Shown here piece after piece: positions 9,789 through 18,898 of a DNA stretch of 64,000 nt. The stretch comes from Bacteroidota bacterium. Its GTDB lineage: Bacteria; Bacteroidota; Rhodothermia; Rhodothermales; UBA10348. Position 1 is the first letter of the stretch. The number at the start of each line of letters is the position of its first letter. The position numbers and the translations under genes are program-made. The stretch is from NCBI GenBank assembly GCA_029262855.1, contig JAJCYP010000030.1, positions 69,111 to 133,110 on the forward strand, read 5' to 3'. The notes under the pieces are model-generated. The model saw only the letters and a list, made by a program, of their open reading frames with translations. It was not told the origin of the DNA and ran no database searches.

Positions 9789-11285
9789 GTGATTAAGCAA
9801 ACCACATACGCCGAAGCAGAGGCGCCGCGACTCGAGCGCCCCCTCGAGAGCTTCTTTGAGGTCTCGGACGATATCAGCGAGGCGAGCGCCCGGGCTGCGG
9901 CACGCGACCGTTCGCACTGGCCGACCGATGGCGCTCGCATAGCTGGTTTGGGTTTGTTTGCCGCCGATGCCGTGGCGTTGTTTACGTCTATCGCCCTGGC
10001 CAACTTGGCGGTCCGCGGAACCATCGCCATTCCGGCGTGGAGCATTCTCCTGGCGGGCGTCTGGTTGGCGAGACTGGCGATGGGTCGCTGCTATCCCGGC
10101 TGGGGAACGGGCCCGATTGAGCAAGTTCGGAGCAGATTTCAAGCAGTCTTCGCGGCCGCCGCCGCGGCTCTCATGGGAGCCTACGCCGCCGGCGATCCTG
10201 CGATGGAGGCCCTGCGGGTAACCGCCGTGGCTTGCGGTCTTGGAATGGGTTCGACCCTGCTTTCCAGAAGTCTGGTTCAGTCCTACCTCCACAGGCGCGG
10301 ACGCTGGGGAGTTGCCACCGTTTTCTACGGCACCACCGAGAGCGTCAGGCGGATTGTCCAGGTGGTTCAGACCCAACCGCAGGTTGGCTTTCGGCCCGTA
10401 GGCATTTTCGAGGACGATCCCAGAATTTGGGGAAGGGAACTCGCGGGCGTTCCGGTCCTCGGGGACACGGCGCTTGTTCATCCAGACGCAGCTGTTGCCA
10501 TCGTCGCGGACCTCGGAGGGACGCACGCCAATCGCATGGATGCCCTGCTCCGATACTATCGTCGCGTCGTGGTCATTCCGGACCTTCTGGATCAGTCCGC
10601 AACCATCATGCAGCCGATTGACTTTGGGGGCCTCCTGGGACTTCAGGTGGAAGTAAATCTGGCGTCGCGAAGTGCGCGTTTCCTCAAGAGAACGGTCGAA
10701 CTTGCAGCAACCGCCATCACGCTCCCAATATGGGGGTCTATCGCAGCGCTGGGGGCCCTGGTGATCTGGCTGGAGGACAGACAGAATCCCTTCTACGGGC
10801 AGGTGCGCGTAGGCCGCAATGGAACGTCGATCCGCGTGCACAAGATCAGGACTATGGTGCCTGATGCGGAGTTGGTGCTCGCCAGGGCCATGGGGGCAGA
10901 CGAATCACTTCGAATCGAGTGGGAGTCCACCTCAAAGCTTCAGAAGGACCCAAGAATAACGCGCGCGGGAAACATCCTGAGGCGCCTGTCCATCGACGAG
11001 TTGCCTCAACTCGTCAACGTGTTGACGGGCGACATGGCGTTGATCGGTCCGCGACCCTTGCCTGACTACCATGAGAAGCGACTCAGTTCCGACGCCCGCG
11101 CCATGCGTCGCCGGGTCAGGCCCGGTGTGACAGGATTGTGGCAGGTCTCGGGGCGGAGCGACACGGGAGACGATGGAATCGCGTGGCTGGACGCCTACTA
11201 CGTGCGTAACTGGTCGGTCTGGCTCGACCTCGCTGTCCTATTCCGGACGTTCCGCGCGGCGGTCAAGGGCGAAGGAGCGTACTGA
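9789..11285 (+). CDS. Undecaprenyl-phosphate sugar phosphotransferase (WbaP-like)
   Basis: Initiating polyprenyl-phosphate hexose-1-phosphate transferase, the first membrane step of repeat-unit assembly. The N-terminal half has several hydrophobic helices (about 50-150), then a CoA-binding-like segment (FYGTTESVRRIVQVV, about 178-193). The catalytic Bac_transf domain runs from about 297 to the end: KRTVELAATAITLP membrane helix, NPFYGQVRVGRNG, HKIRTM, DPRITRAGNILRR, SIDELPQLVNVLTGDM, IGPRP and PGVTGLWQVSGRS (about 444-456). GTG 9789 is the first reasonable start, after a 79-bp gap. The 3' end overlaps the convergent deacetylase gene by 48 bp. Confidence 0.9.
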   Translation: MIKQTTYAEAEAPRLERPLESFFEVSDDISEASARAAARDRSHWPTDGARIAGLGLFAADAVALFTSIALANLAVRGTIAIPAWSILLAGVWLARLAMGRCYPGWGTGPIEQVRSRFQAVFAAAAAALMGAYAAGDPAMEALRVTAVACGLGMGSTLLSRSLVQSYLHRRGRWGVATVFYGTTESVRRIVQVVQTQPQVGFRPVGIFEDDPRIWGRELAGVPVLGDTALVHPDAAVAIVADLGGTHANRMDALLRYYRRVVVIPDLLDQSATIMQPIDFGGLLGLQVEVNLASRSARFLKRTVELAATAITLPIWGSIAALGALVIWLEDRQNPFYGQVRVGRNGTSIRVHKIRTMVPDAELVLARAMGADESLRIEWESTSKLQKDPRITRAGNILRRLSIDELPQLVNVLTGDMALIGPRPLPDYHEKRLSSDARAMRRRVRPGVTGLWQVSGRSDTGDDGIAWLDAYYVRNWSVWLDLAVLFRTFRAAVKGEGAY

Positions 11286-12296
11286 GCCTCCGGCTGGAGG
11301 ACGTGCGAATCGATCGCGATGGCGACTGGCCGGCTCAGAGTATTCAGGCCACGGAACGGCGCTCCAATGGGAGAGCTGGGAGCTGGGCTCCTGCGTGTAC
11401 GTCGGGAAGCCCACCGGCACGCCGCCCGGGGAGAGCGCGTTTCTCGCCGAGAAATAGAGAGTGTGCTTGATCGGGTCTGCAGCCCAGATCTGGTCTCGGC
11501 ACAGGACGACGTCCTTTGGAGCCTCGGGACTGTCGGAAAGGAGGTGCGCTCCACGGACCACGGAGGAGGCCGAAACATGCCCGGCCTCGAAGATCAACCG
11601 CTTGGCCGCCCTCGAACAGTGATCGACCTGGCCGTAGGGCCAGGCAAAATGAAGAACCGGACCGAACCGGCGTTCCAGCCACTCTCTCGCAGATTCAATC
11701 TCTCGGGCCAGTCGGTTGACCGGGGTCTCCGAGCACACGACATGGGTGGTGGTATGATTGCCAATCTCGTGGCCGTCTCTCACCAGACCCTCCAGTTGTC
11801 TCTGGTCGAGGAATCGGCTCGGCCGGGCCTGCAAGCGTACTCGACAGAACTCGGCCACCCACGCGTCATCGCGGTTGGCAACGCTGGCCGGGTTCACAAA
11901 GAAGCATCCGGTTGTCCCGAACTCCTTGAGGACCGCAGCCAATCGGAGGTTCGATTCGAACCCGTCGTCCGAACTGAAGCAGGCCACGGGTCGGTCAGGA
12001 CGTCGTCCTTCAAGTACCATCCGGACCCCCTCTGACCACGACGCAAAGCGGTAGTACCTGGAAAGATGCTTCAGGAGTTCCCGGAATCCGGTTTCCTCAT
12101 CCCTGAACAGATGATGCAGGCAATAGAACTGAACCCTGGGAATTCTCAGGCCGCGTTCGATATCTCCAGAAAGGCGGGCTGCGGCGTGGAGGGCTGCGAT
12201 CGCCGCGCGTCGTCCCGCGCGACGGGGAAGTGTCCGTAGCGGGGGATGATTCCACTCTGAAAAAGAGTCGGGGAAGTATGGTTCGGCAGCCGGCAC
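11238..12296 (-). CDS. Polysaccharide deacetylase (NodB homology domain)
   Basis: Carbohydrate esterase family 4-type protein, 352 residues, expected to remove N- or O-acetyl groups from a glycan. The first metal motif appears as CFSSDDGFESN (usual TFDDG), with the two aspartates kept; the H-x3-H motif is present in GHEIGNHTTTHV, and FAWPYGQ follows as motif 3. No signal peptide is obvious. It is encoded opposite to its neighbours and runs into the 3' end of the WbaP-like gene. The GTG at 12296 sits only 7-8 bases downstream of a sigma-28-like -10 box, so the mRNA may be nearly leaderless. Confidence 0.82.
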   Translation of the reverse strand: MPAAEPYFPDSFSEWNHPPLRTLPRRAGRRAAIAALHAAARLSGDIERGLRIPRVQFYCLHHLFRDEETGFRELLKHLSRYYRFASWSEGVRMVLEGRRPDRPVACFSSDDGFESNLRLAAVLKEFGTTGCFFVNPASVANRDDAWVAEFCRVRLQARPSRFLDQRQLEGLVRDGHEIGNHTTTHVVCSETPVNRLAREIESAREWLERRFGPVLHFAWPYGQVDHCSRAAKRLIFEAGHVSASSVVRGAHLLSDSPEAPKDVVLCRDQIWAADPIKHTLYFSARNALSPGGVPVGFPTYTQEPSSQLSHWSAVPWPEYSEPASRHRDRFARPPAGGSVRSFALDRRAERPE

Positions 12297-12303
12297 CTTA
12301 CGG

Positions 12304-12330
12304 GTATCGGCGGGCGGCCAACCAGGTTAA
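12304..12330 (-). promoter_or_regulatory. Candidate sigma-28-type promoter of the deacetylase gene
   Basis: On the minus strand TTAA (12330-12327) is followed after 15 bases by GCCGATAC (12311-12304), the same -10 octamer and spacing as the promoters of the pilus-like locus. The predicted transcription start coincides with the GTG start codon. The base after TTAA is C rather than G, so support is weaker than for the cluster at 29.8-37 kb. Confidence 0.45.
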
Positions 12331-12418
12331 CGCGGAGGGTGGCCGTTTGGCACAACCTGTGCATCGGCACGGGAGTGACCAGCACCCACCCGTACCCTTG
12401 AAGGCCGCCCGACGCTTA

Positions 12419-15400
12419 ATGGCAATCCTGAGGGCGAAATCGCGCACTGCCGCGGTTCCGCTTGCAGACCAGGCCCTGGTCAGCCTGGTCAATTTTTCCT
12501 CTTTCTTCCTGCTCGCCCGGGAAATGGAGGAGATCTCCCTGGGGCACTTCGCCATCGCCTACACCCTGCTTCTGGTTCTGACTGCTTTTCAACAGTCGCT
12601 CCTGACCAGCGTATTTCAGGTCAAGGGCGCTCGGAAGGAAGGTGAAGGACTGCGCCGATTTACAACAGTATTGTTCGCACTGCAGTTGATGTTGGGCGCC
12701 GGAATGGCATTGCTCTTCGGCCTTTTGGGTGGCGCGGCCATGTTGGGTGGCCTTCCGGCCCTGGGTTTTCTCGCGGTGGTCTTGGGCCTTGCCGCGGCGC
12801 CATGGATGACCCAGGATCTGGCTCGTAAGGTCTTCTACACCCAGGGGCGAACCAGGAGCGCGCTCATCAATGATGGGATCTCCTACGGACTCCAGATTGC
12901 GGGCGTCGCCTGGCTGGTGCTCAGACGCGAGCCCCCGGCGGCCTGGGAAGCAATCGCCGTGTACGGTGCGGGATCGGCCGTAGCCTCGCTGGTCGGGTTC
13001 GTCCAACTGCGCGACATTCTGGTGCCACGACTTCTGAAAGAACGCGACCGTGCCCGGGTAGTCGCGCGAGAAATCTGGACCTATGGAAAATGGCTGGCCG
13101 GCGCACAGGCCTGGCGCCAACTGGGCGGTACGGGGCACACCTGGATTATCACCCTGGCCCTGGGGCCAGCTGCTCTGGGTGCTTACAGGGCGCTGGTTCA
13201 CCTGGTGAACGTGCTCAACCCCATCGAGATGGTGATCTCGCTCTGGCTGCCGTCAGAGGCAAGTCGTCGCTATGCCGCCGGAGGCTCCTCGTCGGTCAAG
13301 GCGTGGTTCCGCAAGGTCATTCCGATGCTGCTCGCACCGACGGGCCTGGGGGCACTGCTGTTCCTGCTGTTCTCGCAGCAGATCGTCGAACTGGCCTACC
13401 CCGGGAAGTACACAGGAACTGGATTCCACTGGATTGTTGCCCTGGCCGCCGTCGGTCGTCTGATTCACTTCGGCCGGGACCTGTATCACAACGCCCTGCT
13501 TGCCTGCGACCGTCCCAGTACGTCGCTGCTCGACAGCATGCTGACTGTGGGTATCAAATACGTGGTCGGGATCCCTGCCATCCTGGGCTTGGGCATCCTG
13601 GGAGCGCCCGCCGCTACGCTCATTGTCGCGATCACGACCTTGTCCTATAACCGGCGCACGTTCGAGGCCATGGCCGACGCCGATTTCGAGGCCCGCCAGC
13701 CAACCGTCTGGAAGACCGTCGGCGAGGGTTCCGAGGGACGGGTTTTCAAAGACGTCCATGCGGGGATTGCCACCAAGGTCTACTACGACGACGACGCGGT
13801 GGACGAGGCGTGGCGCTACTACATCGGTCTCCTCGCGGCGTTTGATCATGTGGAACAGGATCTGGTTTCGACGCCCATCCCCATCGAGTTCGAGCCCGAC
13901 ATTCCGCTTATTCAGATGGAAGCCTGCGAAGGGATGTCACTGGCAGCCTATATCCGGTCTCACTCGCTGGGAGCGACCAACCTTGAGGCCCTGGCGGAGA
14001 GAATCTGGTTCGGTATTCGCACGATTCCCACCGCAACGGCTGAGCCGACATATGGGCTGTGGCCGGACAATATTCTCTTCGACAGGGACGCCAACCGGGT
14101 CACGTTCGTCGATTTCATCACCGGAGAAAGGCGTGTGAACGTCACTTCGGCCTCCATGGCAGCGCTGACACTCGGCGGCTTCCTGGGTCCCGCTCTCTAT
14201 GAGCTGTCGCGTCCCACCCGCTGGTTCCGGCCGCTCGCAAACATCCGCATTGTTCGTCTGTGCCGGGCCGTGCTCGCGCGGGCGCTCAGAGATGGAGAGT
14301 CGTTGACAGACATCGCAGAGGCCACGCGCCAGGTATATGCCGTCTGCTCGAGCTCCGGCTCGGCAGAACGTCAAGCCTGGTACGGTCACGTTGGCCGCCT
14401 CCTGTGGAGTTTCAATTCACGTCGCGTTTTTGCTACCAATCCCGTGGGCCATCGGCCTTCGGGCCCATCCATGATTTGTCACTACGTGACCAGATTCCCC
14501 ACGAATGACCAGCGCACCGCGAACGGCGTGCACAAGGCTGTTCGTGGACTGGCTGGTGGGCTTCACCAACTGGGGACCCCTACCGAGATCCTCACCGACG
14601 GCGGCGTGCGGTGCAGCTGGATTACACCCGATGGCGTGGACGTCCATGCGTTCCGGGAGCGAGGCCCCGTCCCTGGGCTCATGTTGCCGGCCGAAATGAA
14701 AGCTCATATCGATTCTCTGCCGGAGCGAACGCTGTTCGTGGTGCACGGGCAGTTCAGTCCCCGCATGACCAGAGTCGCCGCGGCACTTCGTTCGATGGGG
14801 CGGCCTTACGTGGTCATGCCCCACACGCTGTACAGCGATGCGGTTTTCGCCAAGAACCGGATCGTCAAATTCATCTATTGGCACCTCCTGGAGAGGCCAA
14901 TGCTCAAGAAGGCATCGCTGATTCAGATTCTTGAACGCGACCAGGCGCAGCCCTTGCGACGCCGCGGGGTCAACACCCCGGCAGCGGTCGTCCCCAATGC
15001 CATCGATCCGGCTGACACCCCTCCGGAGGCCGGGTTGACCTGGTCCACCACCGGGCCGATACGACTCTACTATCTGGGACGAATCAATTTCCATCAGAAG
15101 GCGCTCGATATCCTGGTAAAGGCCGTCGCGCAAGTCCGGAAGGAATTCGACATCCACCTGACCATTCAAGGGCCGGACGCAGGTGACCTGGAGACCTTGA
15201 AGAGCATCGCCCGCCAGACCGGCGCGGATCAGGTCATGACGATTCTTCCCCCGGAGTTCCAGAAGGGGGCGTCGGAGCTGATCGCTGAATACGACGTGTT
15301 TTGCATGCCTTCCCGTATCGAGGGATTCCCCATGGCGGCTCTGGAGGCCATGCAGGCCGGTCGGCCTCTGCTGTTCACGAATGTGAGTGGTCTGACCGAG

Positions 15401-15739
15401 ACCATCGAGCAGTCCGGTTGCGGTGAGTTGGTTTCGCCGACGGTCGGTGATGTGGTGAGAGGTCTGAAGACCCTCTGCGCCCGCAGACTCGAGTTCGAGG
15501 CGATGGGCAGGGCGGGACGCGATTACGTAATTCGGCGGTACTCGCCCATGGCGTCGGCGCGCATCGCCACGGCAGCCTATGGCCGCGTCATTCCGGGCAC
15601 GGCCGGGCGCGCATCGGCACGGCCACAGTCAGGGCCGCAGCCAGGGCCACAGTCAAGGCCGCTCTCAAGTGAGCGACCGGCCATTGAACCTCAAGCTACG
15701 CGCTCCGCGGGGCAAGGTCAGGGGCAGGCTGCACCTTAA
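12419..15739 (+). CDS. Fusion: Wzx-type flippase, kinase-like domain, GT4 glycosyltransferase
   Basis: Single uninterrupted frame of 1106 residues joining three usually separate functions. Residues 1 to about 420 form a polysaccharide flippase-like membrane domain with many hydrophobic helices. Residues about 424-674 resemble a protein-kinase/aminoglycoside-phosphotransferase fold: glycine loop GEGSEGRVFK at 435-444, Lys453 (ATKVYY), catalytic-loop-like YGLWPDNILF at 545-554 and D565 (FVDF). The usual catalytic-loop HxD Asp is absent (Leu547). Residues 685 to about 1060 are a GT4 glycosyltransferase, beginning MICHYVTRFPTNDQR, with E-x7-E at E968/E976. The ATG at 14471 could also serve as an internal start. 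ATG 12419 was chosen because the flippase begins there. A Pro/Gln-rich repeat tail follows. Confidence 0.82.
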   Translation: MAILRAKSRTAAVPLADQALVSLVNFSSFFLLAREMEEISLGHFAIAYTLLLVLTAFQQSLLTSVFQVKGARKEGEGLRRFTTVLFALQLMLGAGMALLFGLLGGAAMLGGLPALGFLAVVLGLAAAPWMTQDLARKVFYTQGRTRSALINDGISYGLQIAGVAWLVLRREPPAAWEAIAVYGAGSAVASLVGFVQLRDILVPRLLKERDRARVVAREIWTYGKWLAGAQAWRQLGGTGHTWIITLALGPAALGAYRALVHLVNVLNPIEMVISLWLPSEASRRYAAGGSSSVKAWFRKVIPMLLAPTGLGALLFLLFSQQIVELAYPGKYTGTGFHWIVALAAVGRLIHFGRDLYHNALLACDRPSTSLLDSMLTVGIKYVVGIPAILGLGILGAPAATLIVAITTLSYNRRTFEAMADADFEARQPTVWKTVGEGSEGRVFKDVHAGIATKVYYDDDAVDEAWRYYIGLLAAFDHVEQDLVSTPIPIEFEPDIPLIQMEACEGMSLAAYIRSHSLGATNLEALAERIWFGIRTIPTATAEPTYGLWPDNILFDRDANRVTFVDFITGERRVNVTSASMAALTLGGFLGPALYELSRPTRWFRPLANIRIVRLCRAVLARALRDGESLTDIAEATRQVYAVCSSSGSAERQAWYGHVGRLLWSFNSRRVFATNPVGHRPSGPSMICHYVTRFPTNDQRTANGVHKAVRGLAGGLHQLGTPTEILTDGGVRCSWITPDGVDVHAFRERGPVPGLMLPAEMKAHIDSLPERTLFVVHGQFSPRMTRVAAALRSMGRPYVVMPHTLYSDAVFAKNRIVKFIYWHLLERPMLKKASLIQILERDQAQPLRRRGVNTPAAVVPNAIDPADTPPEAGLTWSTTGPIRLYYLGRINFHQKALDILVKAVAQVRKEFDIHLTIQGPDAGDLETLKSIARQTGADQVMTILPPEFQKGASELIAEYDVFCMPSRIEGFPMAALEAMQAGRPLLFTNVSGLTETIEQSGCGELVSPTVGDVVRGLKTLCARRLEFEAMGRAGRDYVIRRYSPMASARIATAAYGRVIPGTAGRASARPQSGPQPGPQSRPLSSERPAIEPQATRSAGQGQGQAAP
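15621..15668 (+). repeat. Short tandem 12-bp repeat at the fusion-gene 3' end
   Basis: Four imperfect 12-base units of the form GGCC[AG]CAG[TC]CA[AG], the last more diverged. In the fusion-protein frame they encode a Gly-Pro-Gln-Ser-Arg low-complexity tail. They lie after the last glycosyltransferase helix, so copy-number change would not disturb the enzyme. Confidence 0.7.
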
Positions 15740-15762
15740 GCAGTCGGAGGCCTGGCCGATCA
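15736..15762 (+). promoter_or_regulatory. Candidate sigma-28-type promoter before the sugar-nucleotide trio
   Basis: TTAAG at 15736-15740 is followed after 14 bases by GCCGATCA at 15755-15762. Spacing and first six bases of the -10 match the promoters at 30974 and 36687; the last two bases differ. It overlaps the stop codon of the fusion gene and lies about 35 bp before ATG 15798. Confidence 0.4.
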
Positions 15763-15797
15763 TCCGAGTGTTGGATGTCCAAATTCAGGCAAATGGC

Positions 15798-16592
15798 ATG
15801 ACCGCTGTAGTACTCGCCGGGGGCAAAGGCACGCGCCTGGCCCCCTACACCCGCATTCTCCCCAAGCCGCTGATGCCGATCGGGGATGTCCCGATTCTGG
15901 AGGTGCTCATCCGGCAGTTTCGACGGGCAGGGGTAACCGATGTCATCCTGACGGTGGGGCACATGGCCAGTCTCATCCGGACGTATTTTGGAGATGGTTC
16001 GGGCTTTGGCGTGAACATCACCTACAGCTACGAGGACGAACCACTTGGCACAGCGGGGCCACTCGCGGCCGTACGCGACGGGATCAAGGAAGACCACGTC
16101 CTGGTGACCAACGGCGACGTCCTGACGGACTTCGACTTCTCCGATCTGTTTACCCAGCATCGTGCCAGCGGAGCCGCGGCGTCCATCGCGTCCTTTCGCA
16201 AGAAGGTCAAGATTGATCTGGGCGTTCTCGAGCACGACGGGGGAGAAGATGGAGACCGCCTGACGGGTTACATCGAGAAGCCTACTTACGACTTCCTGGT
16301 GAGCATGGGTATCTACATGTTCCGGCGCGATGTGCTCGACTCCATTCCAGAGGGCCAGTATCTGGACTTCCCGGACTTGATTCTCCAGCTTCTGGAGAAG
16401 GAGCAATACGTGCGGCTGCACAAGTTTGAGGGCTACTGGCAGGATCTCGGCAGGCGCGAGGACTACGAAGCCGCCAACGAGGATCTGGATCGACTGGGCT
16501 CCATCTTGAACGAAGCCCCGGTACGGGCCACTGATCGTCCTGCGGCGCCGCGCGCCGGCACCCACAAGGTCACAATAAAGAAACCGGCATGA
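15798..16592 (+). CDS. Sugar-phosphate nucleotidyltransferase
   Basis: Activates a sugar phosphate to an NDP-sugar in the cytoplasm. The 264-residue protein carries the signature LAGGKGTRLAPYTRILPKPL right at its N-terminus, then GTAGPLAAV, NGDVLTDFDF and IEKPTYDFLVSMGIYMF, as in RmlA/mannose-1-phosphate guanylyltransferase enzymes. ATG 15798 was chosen because the signature begins there; the frame is open further upstream, but only over the preceding gene's Pro/Gln-rich tail. Its stop overlaps the aminotransferase start (ATGA). With the next two genes it likely makes one dedicated modified NDP-sugar. The specific sugar cannot be read from sequence. Confidence 0.87.
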   Translation: MTAVVLAGGKGTRLAPYTRILPKPLMPIGDVPILEVLIRQFRRAGVTDVILTVGHMASLIRTYFGDGSGFGVNITYSYEDEPLGTAGPLAAVRDGIKEDHVLVTNGDVLTDFDFSDLFTQHRASGAAASIASFRKKVKIDLGVLEHDGGEDGDRLTGYIEKPTYDFLVSMGIYMFRRDVLDSIPEGQYLDFPDLILQLLEKEQYVRLHKFEGYWQDLGRREDYEAANEDLDRLGSILNEAPVRATDRPAAPRAGTHKVTIKKPA

Positions 16593-17788
16593 GCACCAAG
16601 ATCACCCTTTCGGACGTCAGTCTCGGCGAAGAAGAGAAAGCCGCCGTTGCGCGTGTCATCGACTCGGGCTGGGTCTCAATGGGCCCGGAGACCAAGGAAT
16701 TCGAGAGCGAATTTGCCGCTCTTCACGGGACCCGGCATGCCGTTGCCGTGACCAACGGAACGGCAGCGCTTCATCTGGCCGCGATGGCACTGGATCTGGG
16801 ACCGGGCGACGAGGTCATCGTGCCCTCGTTGACCTTCGTGGCCTCGGCGAACGGATTCGCCTATACGGGCGCGACGATTCGGTTTGCGGACATCGTTTCG
16901 GACGAGGACCCCACGCTGGATCCCGCTTCGGTATCTGCCGCGGTCACGCCGCGAACGAAGGCCATCGTACCTGTACACTATGCCGGATGGCTGGCCGACA
17001 CCGCGGTCCTCAATGCCCTGGCTGCCCAGGCGGGAGCCCACGTGGTCGAGGATGCCTGCCACGCCGTGGGAGCGAGTGGAGCGCACGGAAGCGCAGGGAA
17101 TCTCGGCGCCATCGGCTGTTTCTCGTTCTTCGCCAACAAGAACATGACGGTTGGGGAGGGGGGGATGGTCACCACCAATTCCGACGAGCTTGAAGCGGCT
17201 CTCCGGCTGCTCCGGTCACACGGAATGACCTCTTCAAGTTGGGATCGCGACAAGGGGCATGCCTATGAGTACGACGTGGTGCGCCGCGGGTACAACTACC
17301 GGATCGACGAGATCAGGTCGGCCATCGGACGCGTGCAGCTGGCCAAACTCCCGGACGCCAATGCGCGTCGCCGAGAGGTGGTGGGCTGGTACCGCGAGCG
17401 CCTGCGGGATGTGCCGGTCACCGTCCCGTTTCCGGATCGGATGGCCTCGGAAACCTCGGCCCACGTCTTCACGGTCACAACGCGGACCCCGGAGGAGCGG
17501 GATCGTCTGAATACGAAACTCCGAGCGGCCGATGTACAAACCAGTCGGCATTACCCGCCATCGCATCTCTTCTCCATCTATCGCGAAGCGGCGGCCGCTT
17601 CCGGGTCTCTGGCCCGGACCGAGTCCTACGCACGGCGCGTGATCACACTGCCGCTGCACCCGAAGATGACCGTCGATCAGGTCGACCGGGTTTGCGGCCT
17701 CATTCGAAAGGAACTCGGACCAGACCGCCCAAGCATCCGTCGCCCATCGCGCACGGATGGGTCGACCACCAGCACACAGGAAGCATGA
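16589..17788 (+). CDS. DegT/DnrJ/EryC1-family sugar aminotransferase
   Basis: PLP enzyme that transfers an amino group to a keto-sugar nucleotide; 399 residues, normal for the family. Visible motifs are TNGTAALHLAAMAL, VPSLTFVASANGF, VEDACHAVGA (pyridoxal-binding Asp) and SFFANKNMTVGEGGMVTT with the Schiff-base lysine region. Later blocks are RRGYNYRIDEIRSAIG and QTSRHYPPSHLF. It overlaps the nucleotidyltransferase by 4 bp and the next epimerase by 4 bp. The C-terminal 25 residues after the fold are Arg/Ser/Thr-rich and not conserved in the family. Confidence 0.9.
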   Translation: MSTKITLSDVSLGEEEKAAVARVIDSGWVSMGPETKEFESEFAALHGTRHAVAVTNGTAALHLAAMALDLGPGDEVIVPSLTFVASANGFAYTGATIRFADIVSDEDPTLDPASVSAAVTPRTKAIVPVHYAGWLADTAVLNALAAQAGAHVVEDACHAVGASGAHGSAGNLGAIGCFSFFANKNMTVGEGGMVTTNSDELEAALRLLRSHGMTSSSWDRDKGHAYEYDVVRRGYNYRIDEIRSAIGRVQLAKLPDANARRREVVGWYRERLRDVPVTVPFPDRMASETSAHVFTVTTRTPEERDRLNTKLRAADVQTSRHYPPSHLFSIYREAAAASGSLARTESYARRVITLPLHPKMTVDQVDRVCGLIRKELGPDRPSIRRPSRTDGSTTSTQEA

Positions 17789-18840
17789 AAGTCGTCGTAA
17801 CGGGAGCCGCGGGATACATAGGCGCCTCCACCGTAGAACTCCTCCTTGGCGATGGCCACCAGGTCATCGGCATCGACTCACTGATGCATGGCGGTCAGAG
17901 TCTGATCCACCTTGCCGACCATGAGCGCCTTCACTTCGTCAAGGCCGACGTCCGCGATGCAGATGCGGTGCGGCCGTGGCTCCAGGGTGCAGACGCCGTT
18001 GTACATCTGGCAGCGATTGTCGGTGACCCGGCCTGCCGAATGGACCCGGACCACACGCGGGCGGTCAATTACGACGCGTCGGTCAACCTTCACGCCTGGG
18101 CCGTCGAGGCGGGGATTCAGCGCTTCATTTTCGCCTCGACCTGCTCCAATTATGGCAAGATGGAGGGCGATGGGTTCGTCAACGAGGACTCGCCGCTCCG
18201 TCCGGTCTCCCTGTATGCCGAGACCAAGGTGGCCTTCGAGAAGTATCTGTTCGCCCACTCCACCACGGAGACCACGGCAGTCGTCCTTCGGTTTTCGACC
18301 GTCTACGGACACTCGCCGAGGACGCGTTTCGACCTGACGGTGAACGAGTTCACCAAGGACATCGCGATGGGCCGGACCCTGGAGATATTCGGCGAGCAGT
18401 TCTGGCGCCCCTATTGCCATGTGCGGGATCTCGCACGTGCGGTGCATGCGGGCCTCACCTACGATCTCGGATCGCTGACTGCCGACGTCTTCAACGTCGG
18501 GGACACGTCAGAGAACTACACGAAGAAGATGATTGTGGAGGCGATTCTGGATCGCTTCCCCGGCGCCTCGGTGTCCTACGTCCCCAAGAACGAGGATCCC
18601 CGAGATTACAGGGTCAACTTCGATAAAATCAGGGATCTGATGGGCTTTCGTATAACCAGAACCGTCCCGCAGGGCGTCGAGGAAATCGCGCGTCTCATCG
18701 AGTTCGGTCTGATTGAGGACACCGAGGACCAGCAGTTCTACAACATCCCGCCACCGAGCTACGACGAAAAGCCCGCTCGCGAGGACCGGGGACCGGCACG
18801 CAGAGTGGCCAGGGCGCGGCAGCGACGACGTGTCAGCTAG
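17785..18840 (+). CDS. NAD-dependent epimerase/dehydratase
   Basis: Extended SDR of 351 residues acting on a nucleotide sugar. The Rossmann motif GAAGYIGAS is at residues 8-16, VVHLAAIVGDPAC follows the nucleotide-binding core, the catalytic pattern is YAETK, and RFSTVYGHSPRTRFDL is a substrate-side block. ATG 17785 overlaps the aminotransferase stop. The C-terminus ends in an Arg-rich tail, like the decarboxylase at the window start. Probably makes the final keto or epimer form for the trio; reaction unassigned. It converges with the phosphofructokinase gene across 58 bp with no clear terminator. Confidence 0.85.
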   Translation: MKVVVTGAAGYIGASTVELLLGDGHQVIGIDSLMHGGQSLIHLADHERLHFVKADVRDADAVRPWLQGADAVVHLAAIVGDPACRMDPDHTRAVNYDASVNLHAWAVEAGIQRFIFASTCSNYGKMEGDGFVNEDSPLRPVSLYAETKVAFEKYLFAHSTTETTAVVLRFSTVYGHSPRTRFDLTVNEFTKDIAMGRTLEIFGEQFWRPYCHVRDLARAVHAGLTYDLGSLTADVFNVGDTSENYTKKMIVEAILDRFPGASVSYVPKNEDPRDYRVNFDKIRDLMGFRITRTVPQGVEEIARLIEFGLIEDTEDQQFYNIPPPSYDEKPAREDRGPARRVARARQRRRVS

Positions 18841-18898
18841 GCGGCTGGAGCACGGCGGGGCCGGTAGCAGGCGCGGGCTCAGCCAGACAGGGGCTCGG

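Noticed and set aside
11319-12035. 238-codon plus-strand frame
   Set aside because: Lies entirely over the deacetylase gene on the other strand, whose NodB motifs are clear.
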